Counted from the stretch's first letter, positions 1 to 7,467 are shown. The stretch is 18,516 nt of DNA from an uncultured Chitinophagaceae bacterium (GCA_937996595.1 CALKVC010000184.1:1-18516), one strand, 5' to 3'. The notes: generated by a model not told the origin, from the sequence alone. Numbers and translations are program-made.

Positions 1-39
1 ACAAACATTAACCCCTTTATCACGTTGGAACTCACTCAT
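1..39 (-). CDS. Possible N-terminus of a divergent gene, cut by the window edge
   Basis: On the minus strand an ATG at 39 opens a frame that runs 13 codons (MSEFQRDKGVNVC) to the window edge without a stop. It would be divergent from obg with a 40-base gap, a normal arrangement for a shared promoter region. The fragment is far too short to identify, and an open frame of this length is expected by chance, so this is only a possible gene start. Confidence 0.25.
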   Translation of the reverse strand, partial: MSEFQRDKGVNVC

Positions 40-79
40 TTCAATTTTATTGCTTAAAAATTACAGACCTTTGCCGTAA

Positions 80-1081
80 ATGGAAAAGTCAAATTTTGTA
101 GACCAGATAAAGATTTTCTGCCGCAGCGGGCATGGCGGCGCCGGCAGCCGGCACTTCATGCGTAATAAGTTAACCGCCAAAGGAGGACCCGATGGAGGAG
201 ATGGCGGCAGGGGCGCCCATATTATCCTGAAAGGGAATGCCCAGTTATGGACACTGCTTCATTTACGGTATTTTAAAAACGTGCTGGCCGAAAACGGACA
301 GAACGGCAGCGGCAATAACTGTACCGGCCGGTTTGGAAAAGATATCATTATAGAAGTTCCGTTGGGCACCATTGCCAAAGACGAAGAAACGGGTGAAACA
401 GAAGCAGAAATCCTGGAAGACGGTCAGGAAGTAATACTTGTAAAAGGCGGCCGCGGCGGGCTTGGCAATGCAAACTTTAAAACGGCCACCAACCAGGCGC
501 CGGAATACGCTCAACCCGGGGAGCCGGGATCGGAGGGAATAAAAGTGCTGGAACTGAAAGTGCTGGCCGATGTGGGCCTGGTTGGGTTCCCCAATGCAGG
601 GAAGTCAACCTTACTGTCACGCATAACCGCAGCAAAACCAAAAATTGCCGATTATGCCTTTACCACGCTGGTACCACAACTGGGTATGGTTGAATACCGC
701 GACGGTAAAAGTTTCTGTGTAGCAGACCTTCCCGGTATCATTGAAGGAGCAGCCGAAGGCAAAGGGCTCGGCCACCGGTTTTTACGGCATATTGAAAGGA
801 ACTCCATCCTGCTTTTTGTAATTCCTGCCGACAGCAGGGATCATGCAGCAGAATACGAAATACTGAGAAAGGAACTTGAACAGTATAATCCCGAAATGCT
901 GCAAAAAGATTTTGTCATCGCCATCAGCAAATCCGACATGCTGGATGATGAACTTAAAAAAGCGATTGAGAAAGAACTCCCTAAAAAAATACCGCATATC
1001 TTCTTTTCTGCCATAACCGGGCAAAACCTCCCGCAACTGAAAGATTTGTTGTGGAATACGTTGAATAAGGCGGTTGTGTGA
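80..1081 (+). CDS. obgE: Obg family GTPase (ribosome assembly)
   Basis: This is the conserved GTPase Obg/CgtA, which binds the large ribosomal subunit and acts in its maturation and in growth control. The 333-residue protein has the glycine-rich Obg fold at about residues 1-160 (many GG pairs, for example GGAGS and GGPDGGDGG) followed by the G domain. Visible G motifs are G1 GFPNAGKS (169-176), G3 DLPG (216-219), a G4 written SKSD rather than the usual NKxD (283-286), and G5 SAIT (310-313). The C-terminal OCT domain found in some relatives is absent, as is common in short Obg proteins. The ATG at 80 gives the full Obg N-terminus. A TTTG at 70-73 could be part of a promoter -7 element, but that is weak. 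The gene ends just before a hairpin that marks the edge of the AT-rich accessory block. Confidence 0.97.
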   Translation: MEKSNFVDQIKIFCRSGHGGAGSRHFMRNKLTAKGGPDGGDGGRGAHIILKGNAQLWTLLHLRYFKNVLAENGQNGSGNNCTGRFGKDIIIEVPLGTIAKDEETGETEAEILEDGQEVILVKGGRGGLGNANFKTATNQAPEYAQPGEPGSEGIKVLELKVLADVGLVGFPNAGKSTLLSRITAAKPKIADYAFTTLVPQLGMVEYRDGKSFCVADLPGIIEGAAEGKGLGHRFLRHIERNSILLFVIPADSRDHAAEYEILRKELEQYNPEMLQKDFVIAISKSDMLDDELKKAIEKELPKKIPHIFFSAITGQNLPQLKDLLWNTLNKAVV

Positions 1082-1086
1082 GGGGG

Positions 1087-1146
1087 GGTATTGTGTATGG
1101 TTTTTGCTTGATTTGAAACGAGTTCAAGCGGCAATACCATGTTACC
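1087..1146. repeat. Imperfect hairpin at the left edge of the accessory block
   Basis: A 25-base arm at 1087-1111 pairs imperfectly with 1124-1146 around an 11-base loop. Shared blocks in the two arms include GGTA, ATGGT and GC..TTGA. It begins five bases after the obg stop and lies downstream of the minus-strand gene ending at 1173. It could be a bidirectional terminator, or a shortened relative of the boundary repeats at 1798-1994 and 4297-4428. There is no T tract directly after either arm, which argues against a simple intrinsic terminator. Confidence 0.5.
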
Positions 1147-1172
1147 TGCATAGCCTTATGTCAAGCAACTTT

Positions 1173-1706
1173 TTATTTTTGTCGCAGCCACTTTAACCTC
1201 CGATTGACAACAGGATTAATAAGTATTAATGTGTCCCCGCTAAAGGAAAATTTCCTTTTAACTTCTGTACCCCAAATTGCAGGAATAGTACTTATTAAAC
1301 GATTATGAGTAACAATATTGGTAGTGTCATCAAGTGTATAATTTGCGAAATAAACATAATTAGAAGAAAATTCTGTCACAGCAGCTTTAAGTTCTGTTAA
1401 AGACATACTGTCTATTTTTGCTTTAAGCATTTTTTCATTTAATGCTTGTTCTTCATTAAGCCATTTAAAGTCGCTATATCCTTTAGGTGTTATTTGGACT
1501 GCCATATGTCCTAAGCCGTCATAAATAATATAACTCTCCCCTCCGTTTCCATAACCTGATTCTCTCCAAACTCCTGTTGAGTCTTGGCTTTGGATTGAGT
1601 ATAATTTGTACATTCCTGCTAATGTTTTGTTTTTGTCACTTTGTGAGTGATTAGAACAAGCGGTCAAAGAAAGAGTAGCAATTAGTGAGATAAGTATTCT
1701 CGGCAT
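1173..1706 (-). CDS. Lipocalin-like lipoprotein
   Basis: This is a predicted cell-envelope lipoprotein with a lipocalin-like beta-barrel domain. From the chosen ATG (1706) it has a short positive start, a hydrophobic run and the lipobox LTAC with Cys17. The mature part carries the pattern of small bacterial lipocalin-like proteins: an opening G.Y.L.S.......G.W.E.GYG segment, then YIIYDGLGHMAVQI, and later VTHNRL and FSFSGDTLIL strands. The role of this family is not well defined; binding of a small ligand is the usual guess. An ATG eight codons upstream (1730) is possible but would put polar residues before the signal peptide. The gene is the last unit of the minus-strand accessory block. A TATGCTTTG on the minus strand at 1749-1757 could be a promoter element with one base of extra spacing. 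Confidence 0.72.
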   Translation of the reverse strand: MPRILISLIATLSLTACSNHSQSDKNKTLAGMYKLYSIQSQDSTGVWRESGYGNGGESYIIYDGLGHMAVQITPKGYSDFKWLNEEQALNEKMLKAKIDSMSLTELKAAVTEFSSNYVYFANYTLDDTTNIVTHNRLISTIPAIWGTEVKRKFSFSGDTLILINPVVNRRLKWLRQK

Positions 1707-1797
1707 ATTTTTACTTTCTGAAAAGGTCATTTTATATTTTTAAGCTGTCAAAGCATAATTTTATTACACTGTGTTGTTGGGAGGTCGATAGGCTTGC

Positions 1798-1994
1798 AGC
1801 TAACGAACAGGGCTTGCTGCATTTTGGGAAATAGAATTCCGTCTGCCCGTAACCGAAGTTGATGATTGTAATATTGCTGATGTTTTATTCATAAGCCAAA
1901 TTTATAACGTCCAGCTGGAACTGAAGCTAAATAGTAGCACAAATGTTGATGCTTAGTACGTCAAGCCCAAATTGCAGCAAACCCCTTGTTGTAC
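1798..1994 (-). repeat. attC-like imperfect inverted repeat downstream of the GH20 gene
   Basis: On the minus strand the element begins GTACAAC (plus 1988-1994) and ends GTTAGCT (plus 1798-1804); each heptamer matches the attC consensus RYYYAAC / GTTRRRY at 6 of 7 positions. Just inside, arms 1808-1828 and 1966-1988 pair over about 18 bases, including the perfect block TTGCTGCA. A central segment at 1911-1968 is alignable with 4352-4403 in the next element (shared AGCACAAA, ACGTCA and AGCCC). At 197 bases it is longer than a typical integron attC. It lies 47 bases after the GH20 stop, where an attC belongs relative to its cassette gene. Confidence 0.5.
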
Positions 1995-2041
1995 GTTCGC
2001 CCATTGCTGTGTGTTTAAATTGGTCAAATTCAAAGTGAAGA

Positions 2042-4159
2042 TTATTTAACTGGCAAAGGAATCATTTTTTGTTTTACCAATGCTTCAATTTCCGAAATAA
2101 TAGCAAGTTCAGTTTCTCCATAGGCTTGACTGGCATTTAATAATTGCTCCATGCATTTATTAATCCATTCGTCTGATGGTGCATCACCAGCTTTAATCTT
2201 ACTTAATGCAGCTGTACCTATTGAGGCTACAATAGATAAATTCTTTGAATGTTCTTTTATTCGTTCTAACTGTTTGGAAGTGATGGCTACATTCTGAAAA
2301 TTACTATCGTTAATTTGCCAAAGCGTTAAATAGTTATTAATAATTTTTTCTGAAACGTTGTCTTTATTTTTCAGATATGAGTAAACGGCTTCACGGAATT
2401 TCCATTTTACTTCTGAATCTACAAATACAAAGTCGGCAACTTCATTTAAAGGACTGTTCTGATGTGACACTTGTGATGGCATTGTAACCATTGTTGTATA
2501 TAGCCTCTTATAGCCTTTTACTGGCGTTAGTATATCAGTTAAAGTTTTTAAGGTAAAATTGTTTTCGCTACTTGCATAAAGCCTTAATGCCCTATCATAA
2601 TTTGCAATATGCTGAACTCCCAAATCATCGAGTTGCTGATTAATTATATAAAGCCTTCTATACATGTCATCAACATTGGCAGTGGACGCAGGACTCCACA
2701 ATCTTTCTGCAATAGCGGCACACCTTGGCCATATTCGGGTTTCAATATTTCTTTTGTCTGCAAGTTCAGTCCATTGTGCAGCTTCACCGCCTTTCAATAA
2801 ATGGCTCGTAGAATAAGAACTATCTGCCGAAAGTAACGGATTAGTATAATGTATATATGCTGGCATAAAAATATCAAGATAAAATCCCCGTGAAACGAGA
2901 ACCTGATTACCTTTATCAATTGCTTTTTTTATGTTGTCCACATTTCGCCATACCTGAACCAATATATTTTTGGATATGTCTTCTGAAAATAATTCATCCC
3001 ACCCAATCATTTGCTTATTTTTTTTACTAATGATTTGATGAACCCGACTAATAAAATAAGCCTGCAAATCATGAACATTAGCAATCTTGTTCTTTTGCAT
3101 AAATGCTACAATATCAGGGTTCTTCATCCAAAGCACGCCATTGCTTTCATCTGCTCCAATATGAATATAGGGAGAAGAAAATAGTGCAGCCATTTCTGTA
3201 AAAAATCTATCAAGAAAAGTATAAGTGGTTTCTTTAGTTGGGTCTATGGATGGGAAAGGTTGCGTTGTCACAAAATCAATCACAGAATTCCTATCTATTC
3301 CTTTTAAGTCCTTAAAATTTCCAGGCGGTCCTGGTTCGTACGGCCCAGGTGCACTGGCAAGTTCTGGGTATCCTGCTAACCAACTTTTGCAATGTCCGGG
3401 CAAGTCAAATTCAGGAACTATCACAATACCCCTTTCTTGGGCAAAAGAAATCAAGTCTCTTATTTGGTTTTGTGTATAATATTCCCCTTTAGAACCTTTT
3501 TCATGCAAAAGCGGATATACTTTTGATTCAATCCTAAATCCTTGGTCATCTGTTAAATGAAGGTGTAATACATTCATTTTTACAGCGGCCATTGCGTCTA
3601 TATTTCTTTCTAACACATCAATTGGAATAAAGTGTCTTGATACATCAACCATAAGCCCACGCCATTGAAAACGAGGTTCATCACTTATGGTCAATATTGG
3701 AAACAGAAACTGATTACCATTTTTGGTGCAAAGTTGAAGTAGTGTTTGAAGTGCATGCAATGCCCCTGAAGTAGTTGCTGCTTCAATTACGATTTGACTG
3801 ACTGTTACTTTCAATGTATATGATTCATCTGTTCCAATTGCCGGTAAGACAATTTTTTTCGTACGTATCACCAATGCTGCAACACCACTGTTATCATTAA
3901 AACCTTTTGGTTGTTGAGCAAAGTATAGTCCGGTTCTTCTGCTCAAAGTCTGATGCATACGATTTACAGCCTTTGTCAATAAAGTATCGTGTCCCTTTGT
4001 CTGAATGGAAACTGTAAAATCTGATTTGAGTGAAAAAAAACCACTTTGTCGTTCCAGATTTTTTGGAACAGGAAGTAAATTCATTGTTTCTTTTAATTGT
4101 CCGTTGGCTACAAATCCAAATAAAAGAGGCAGTAACGTTAATATTTTCAATTTACTCAT
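2042..4159 (-). CDS. Beta-N-acetylhexosaminidase, glycoside hydrolase family 20
   Basis: This enzyme removes terminal N-acetylhexosamine residues (GlcNAc/GalNAc) from chitin oligomers or glycans by substrate-assisted catalysis. The 705-residue protein starts with a signal peptide (about 1-20, ending VANG-Q). A GH20b-type beta domain follows (about 25-160), then the GH20 TIM barrel (about 165-490) with RGLMVDVSRHF (167-177), HLHLTDDQGFR (199-209) and VPEFDLPGH (248-256). The catalytic pair is Asp337-Glu338 in HIGADES; most relatives have GGDE, so the second glycine is replaced by alanine. The barrel closes with AERLWSP (484-490), followed by a helical C-terminal region of about 215 residues. 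The product is probably periplasmic. It is the only gene of its unit, preceded by hairpins at 4199-4303 and followed by the repeat at 1798-1994. Family assignment is firm; the exact substrate is not. Confidence 0.94.
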   Translation of the reverse strand: MSKLKILTLLPLLFGFVANGQLKETMNLLPVPKNLERQSGFFSLKSDFTVSIQTKGHDTLLTKAVNRMHQTLSRRTGLYFAQQPKGFNDNSGVAALVIRTKKIVLPAIGTDESYTLKVTVSQIVIEAATTSGALHALQTLLQLCTKNGNQFLFPILTISDEPRFQWRGLMVDVSRHFIPIDVLERNIDAMAAVKMNVLHLHLTDDQGFRIESKVYPLLHEKGSKGEYYTQNQIRDLISFAQERGIVIVPEFDLPGHCKSWLAGYPELASAPGPYEPGPPGNFKDLKGIDRNSVIDFVTTQPFPSIDPTKETTYTFLDRFFTEMAALFSSPYIHIGADESNGVLWMKNPDIVAFMQKNKIANVHDLQAYFISRVHQIISKKNKQMIGWDELFSEDISKNILVQVWRNVDNIKKAIDKGNQVLVSRGFYLDIFMPAYIHYTNPLLSADSSYSTSHLLKGGEAAQWTELADKRNIETRIWPRCAAIAERLWSPASTANVDDMYRRLYIINQQLDDLGVQHIANYDRALRLYASSENNFTLKTLTDILTPVKGYKRLYTTMVTMPSQVSHQNSPLNEVADFVFVDSEVKWKFREAVYSYLKNKDNVSEKIINNYLTLWQINDSNFQNVAITSKQLERIKEHSKNLSIVASIGTAALSKIKAGDAPSDEWINKCMEQLLNASQAYGETELAIISEIEALVKQKMIPLPVK

Positions 4160-4198
4160 GTTGAATGATATTTCGGTTTTGGGTGACGTACAATGCAG

Positions 4199-4241
4199 CG
4201 ATTGACGCAGTCAATTGCATCGCTTTTTATTGCGTCAATCG
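4199..4241. repeat. Perfect 11-bp inverted repeat upstream of the GH20 gene
   Basis: CGATTGACGCA at 4199-4209 is repeated inverted as TGCGTCAATCG at 4231-4241, with a 21-base loop. The outer GCAGC/GCTGC (4195-4199 and 4248-4252) can extend the pairing with a bulge. The right arm contains one copy of the 16-bp motif GATTGNCGCAATAAAA (minus strand, plus positions 4225-4240). The hairpin ends 40 bases before the GH20 start, so it could act in the 5' untranslated region or as a DNA site. Confidence 0.6.
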
Positions 4242-4243
4242 TT

Positions 4244-4303
4244 GTTAGCTGCAGTGGATTGTCGCAATAAAACCGACAATTGAACATGCGCATTGCAGCT
4301 AAC
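4244..4303. repeat. 60-bp palindrome with GTTAGCTGCA / TGCAGCTAAC ends
   Basis: GTTAGCTGCA at 4244-4253 and its perfect complement TGCAGCTAAC at 4294-4303 enclose a second stem, ATTGTCG (4258-4264) with CGACAAT (4274-4280). The plus strand holds a further copy of GATTGNCGCAATAAAA at 4257-4272, opposite in direction to the copy at 4225-4240. The outer right arm is shared with the GTTAGCT end of the neighbouring element at 4297-4428, so the site presents the core heptamer facing both ways. Confidence 0.6.
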
Positions 4304-4428
4304 GTTTTCGGGCTTTGCGTTCGGGCGGGTTTCGGAGCACAAAACTGTCAACCAGCACTGAACTTGAATAGAAGCACAAAGCTCCAAGTTTGCACGTCAG
4401 CCCGCCTGACGCAAAACCCGTGTTATGC
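4297..4428 (-). repeat. attC-like imperfect inverted repeat downstream of the three-gene operon
   Basis: On the minus strand it runs from GCATAAC (plus 4422-4428) to GTTAGCT (plus 4297-4303), 132 bases, inside the usual attC length range. The arms 4309-4329 and 4401-4420 pair at about 17 of 20 positions (shared CGGG, TTTGCGT and GGCGGG blocks). The central segment 4352-4403 matches 1911-1968 of the other element, while the arms differ in sequence but stay complementary within each element. It starts 43 bases after the thermonuclease stop codon. It resembles integron attC sites; no integrase is present in the window to support that directly. Confidence 0.55.
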
Positions 4429-4470
4429 CTTCGCCCTTCTTTTTCTGTCGTGTTTGGTCGTGTCATTTTT

Positions 4471-4977
4471 CTATTTTTTTCTCCAGTCCCAAGGTGCTGT
4501 CGGCTTTGGTTCGCTCCATATTCCAATTTTTTTGTCCCTTGCTGATATTTCGAGTTCTGAATATTCTTGATTGTCTGAATACTTTTTAAAATGCCAAGCT
4601 AATCCGTTCTTAACTAACTCTTTATTTAAATTTGTATCATCTTGTAAAATTATTTCTGCAATTATTCTATTATAACGGTCTTTTTTACCTTCTGATTTCA
4701 CAACAACATATTTTCCAAAGCAAATGTCAGACGCAAACTGCTTTGCCTTACTCCCGAAAGGTTGCTTTTTTTCTGGACAATCAATATGAGCAAGTCGAAT
4801 AGTTTGTTCTGAACCATTGTAAAAAACTTTGTAAGTGTCACCATCTTTGATACCAGTTACTTTGCCTTCAAAAGTCAATGGTAAGATGTTTTCAATTTTC
4901 TCTTTTTTGTTGCCTTCTCCACAAGAAAACAAGAACAATAGTAAAAGAAATGCGGTACTAATTTTTGAAAAACTCAT
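4471..4977 (-). CDS. Thermonuclease-like (SNase) lipoprotein
   Basis: This is a staphylococcal-nuclease-fold protein, a Ca2+-dependent phosphodiesterase family that cuts DNA and RNA. Numbered from the ATG at 4977, a short signal peptide ends in the lipobox FLFSC with Cys19, so the mature enzyme should be anchored outside the cytoplasm. The SNase domain follows (about 35-155). The metal and catalytic residues are all visible: DGD (45-47), Arg61 and Asp66 and Glu69 in the IRLAHIDCPE segment, and Arg104 in DRYNR. The C-terminus ends in a PWDWRKK tail. An upstream ATG at 5001 would add eight residues before the hydrophobic run; 4977 gives a better signal peptide. The start lies inside the end of the preceding gene (20-base overlap), indicating translational coupling. 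It is the last gene of the three-gene operon. Confidence 0.87.
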   Translation of the reverse strand: MSFSKISTAFLLLLFLFSCGEGNKKEKIENILPLTFEGKVTGIKDGDTYKVFYNGSEQTIRLAHIDCPEKKQPFGSKAKQFASDICFGKYVVVKSEGKKDRYNRIIAEIILQDDTNLNKELVKNGLAWHFKKYSDNQEYSELEISARDKKIGIWSEPKPTAPWDWRKK

Positions 4978-6091
4978 CAATTCGTTTTTTGGTAATATCA
5001 TTTGCTTGTTCTCTTTGAATGAATTTTATTTTGCTTGGATTTGCATTCATTCTTTCAAACCAATCTTCCCAATAAGTTTTTAATATTTCAAAATCTTTGG
5101 TTTTTCCATTTTTTCTTTCGTTTACCTCACATACCAATATATCTGTATACCTCAAATCAATGTTATTAAGTTTGGGGATATTTAATGATAGACTTGTTAT
5201 GGTATTTTTTATGTTACCAATGTTAACAGAACTGTATAGTTGTGAATTGATTTCGGTATAATTCCAACGACTTCCACCTCCATAGTCTAGTCTTTTTTCA
5301 AGTTCTAAATACCCGTCTGTAATGATTATTACTTTGTTGATGTAATTATCATAAAGCGTTGGCTTTTTTAAATGGTTTACAAGATACCTTCTAAAATAAA
5401 AAATATAATCAGCACCCAAAGGTTTATCTTTTGCAGACTTATATAACTCATTCACAGTATTTTTAAATTGTTGGTTTTTTTCGTCTGTAAAGTATAAACG
5501 ATTGCTTTTACCCTTATGACTTGAGAGGTCGAACTGTAGCTTGTTAGCAATATTACTAAATTGACCTTTAGCTTGGTCTATATCAGTAACATCAACCATA
5601 AGCTTGTCTTTAGTATCTTGTTTGAGTTTTGAGTATTCCACAAATGAATTCCATATTGTGTTTAACACGATAATGTCATTATCAATTTGATTGGGGTTGT
5701 TTATCGTGTCAATAATTCTTCTTGACAAGTCTGGTATAATTATTACATTTAAGCTTGTTTTAGAAGGCGGTATCCATTCTAAACATTTATTTAGCTCTTC
5801 ATCATTCAGATTGAATGAACTTAGTTTTTCTCTGACAGCATCTTGAAATTCTAATGCTACGATTTTGCTTCCATTTTCGTCTGTTTCTAATAGGTCAAAC
5901 TTATATCGTTCATAGAGAGATTTCACATCATTTACATTACTGCATACCTGTATTTGTTCTATGGCTTTACTTTGTAATGAAGGTCGTGTAAGTAAGTAAA
6001 TAAATATTCCAAAAAAAATAAAAGTTCCAACAAGAATGTACAACGGCTTTTTATCCTTCTTTTTATGCTTTTTTCGATGTAGATGTTCCAT
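4958..6091 (-). CDS. Membrane protein with a degenerate von Willebrand A-like domain
   Basis: No established function is recognised. The 377-residue protein has a very basic N-terminus (about 2-15), one transmembrane helix (about 16-34), and a long domain probably outside the cytoplasm or in the periplasm. That domain looks like a vWA/Rossmann-like fold. IIIPDLSRR (117-125) sits where the MIDAS motif DxSxS is expected but lacks the second serine, and KVIIITDGYLE (253-263) resembles the strand-plus-TDG motif of vWA domains. The middle (about 135-250) is charged and helical. It starts three bases after the stop of the upstream gene and overlaps the nuclease gene downstream, so the three products are probably made together. 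A metal-dependent adhesion or scaffold role would follow from the fold, but this is inference. Confidence 0.75.
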   Translation of the reverse strand: MEHLHRKKHKKKDKKPLYILVGTFIFFGIFIYLLTRPSLQSKAIEQIQVCSNVNDVKSLYERYKFDLLETDENGSKIVALEFQDAVREKLSSFNLNDEELNKCLEWIPPSKTSLNVIIIPDLSRRIIDTINNPNQIDNDIIVLNTIWNSFVEYSKLKQDTKDKLMVDVTDIDQAKGQFSNIANKLQFDLSSHKGKSNRLYFTDEKNQQFKNTVNELYKSAKDKPLGADYIFYFRRYLVNHLKKPTLYDNYINKVIIITDGYLELEKRLDYGGGSRWNYTEINSQLYSSVNIGNIKNTITSLSLNIPKLNNIDLRYTDILVCEVNERKNGKTKDFEILKTYWEDWFERMNANPSKIKFIQREQANDITKKRIDEFFKN

Positions 6092-6094
6092 AAA

Positions 6095-7318
6095 TTAATT
6101 CTCTGTTTTTAAGCTTTCTAATTTTTTCTGTAACCAAACATTTTGATTTTTTATTGAATTTTCAATCAAATTAGTAGCTTTGGAATGTGAGGAATTACCA
6201 TGAGTGTAGTTTTGCCAACCTCCCATAAACTCTCCAATAGAACCTTTAAGAGATGCTATGTTAATTGGTATTACACCATTTTCATAACCTATAATGTCTT
6301 TTTGCTTTTCTTCTACTTTGTTGTCGATAGTTACTAATTCTCCCTCCAATTTGTGAATTTTGGCAATTATATCTGATAGTTCTTTTCTCTTTTCACCTAT
6401 TCTGTTGTTAATATTTTCAATCATCAATTTAATTTTTTCGCTTTCTGTTTTTAAATACGGATGACTTAAAACATAATTCAATAAGAAGCCCCAGATAACA
6501 TAAACAACAAAACCAAGTATTAAAACAAGATAAAAGTTAATGTCAGAAAAAATCATATTGAATTTCCAAAGTTCATCTGTCCTTCCTGCGTTAAACTCAT
6601 TATTATGAACTCCTTCCGAAATTTTATAACCGATGAATGCGTCCGCAATTAGTGTAATCAGAAGGAGCGTAATTATAACACCATATTGTTTTGGTTTATT
6701 TTCATCAACTAACTTTTTGTTTTTTTCCAAAGAGTCGTGTATTAAAAAACCAAGTCCTAAAAATATTACAGGAAATAAAATTATAAGTGCAATTACACCG
6801 CCACCTTTATTTGTTGCGTCAGCAAAAACATTTGGATTAATAAACCCTAAGCTACCTGGTTTTATTCCATAAAACGCTGAATATCCTGATGAAGAATAAA
6901 ACACAAATAGGTATAAAGTTAAAAGAAGGGTTATGAATGCACCGATTATAAAAGGTGTTGTGTCAGCTGTTTCACCTTCACCATTTCTAATGTCAATTTT
7001 CTCAAGTTCAAGCTCCTCAATTTCTTTTTCTTTATCTTCTTTATTTCGTTTGTTAGCATTAATTTCGGCAATAGCATCTTGCTTCCTTGCTTTTTCTTGC
7101 TGAACTTCGGCTTTCAACTTTGAGATACGGTCTTTCAAACCTTGTTCGTCTAATTTCTGTTCTTCCAAAAATTTGTCATAAACAATTTCCAGGTAGCCTT
7201 CAATTGCGTCTGGGGCTGATTGAGATTTTTGAGCGGACCTAAATCCTAATTGCGTGTAAGTGATTTTTTCACTGTCTCCGACATTCATTTTTTCTTCGTT
7301 TTTATTTTCTTCTGTCAT
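6095..7318 (-). CDS. Coiled-coil protein with four transmembrane segments
   Basis: No known family is recognised. The 407-residue product has a hydrophilic N-terminal part, a long charged coiled coil (about 45-115, rich in K and E), four hydrophobic segments (about 123-141, 175-194, 213-230 and 262-284), and a second coiled coil (about 292-345). The C-terminal tail is polar and rich in Asn, Ser and His. There is no signal peptide. Both coiled coils would face the same side, most likely the cytoplasm, which suits an oligomeric membrane scaffold or sensor. It is the first gene of the three-gene minus-strand operon and is directly preceded by structured repeat DNA (7372-7555). It might be misread as a transporter, but no transporter motif is visible. 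Confidence 0.78.
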   Translation of the reverse strand: MTEENKNEEKMNVGDSEKITYTQLGFRSAQKSQSAPDAIEGYLEIVYDKFLEEQKLDEQGLKDRISKLKAEVQQEKARKQDAIAEINANKRNKEDKEKEIEELELEKIDIRNGEGETADTTPFIIGAFITLLLTLYLFVFYSSSGYSAFYGIKPGSLGFINPNVFADATNKGGGVIALIILFPVIFLGLGFLIHDSLEKNKKLVDENKPKQYGVIITLLLITLIADAFIGYKISEGVHNNEFNAGRTDELWKFNMIFSDINFYLVLILGFVVYVIWGFLLNYVLSHPYLKTESEKIKLMIENINNRIGEKRKELSDIIAKIHKLEGELVTIDNKVEEKQKDIIGYENGVIPINIASLKGSIGEFMGGWQNYTHGNSSHSKATNLIENSIKNQNVWLQKKLESLKTEN

Positions 7319-7403
7319 AAATTATGTTTTGTATGTCTGTTTGTTTTTTGCACTCTCGTCTTTTAGGGTGAGGCATAACTTGTAGATTTACGCAATCTCT
7401 GCA

Positions 7404-7419
7404 TTTTATTGCGCCAATC
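7404..7419 (-). repeat. Copy of the 16-bp motif GATTGNCGCAATAAAA
   Basis: The minus strand reads GATTGGCGCAATAAAA here. The same motif with only the N position changed is found on the minus strand at 4225-4240 and on the plus strand at 4257-4272. A degenerate trace (ATTTTATTAC) lies near 1758-1768, upstream of the lipocalin-like gene. All copies sit upstream of an accessory gene unit and none was noticed elsewhere in the window, so the motif belongs to the cassette boundaries. Confidence 0.6.
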
Positions 7420-7467
7420 CATCACCCGTCTTGCAGATTGCCGAAACCAACAATTTTCATATGCGAA

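Noticed and set aside
4195..4304. CRISPR array or riboswitch
   Set aside because: There are only two or three repeat copies in mixed orientation with no regular spacers, and no known aptamer pattern upstream of the GH20 gene.
4299..4526. Minus-strand open frame of 75 codons overlapping the end of the nuclease gene
   Set aside because: It reads through the repeat element in another frame; no motif or signal peptide.
4280..4570. Plus-strand open frame of 96 codons over the boundary repeat and the nuclease 3' end
   Set aside because: It overlaps the attC-like inverted repeat and the real nuclease gene on the other strand; composition is not protein-like.
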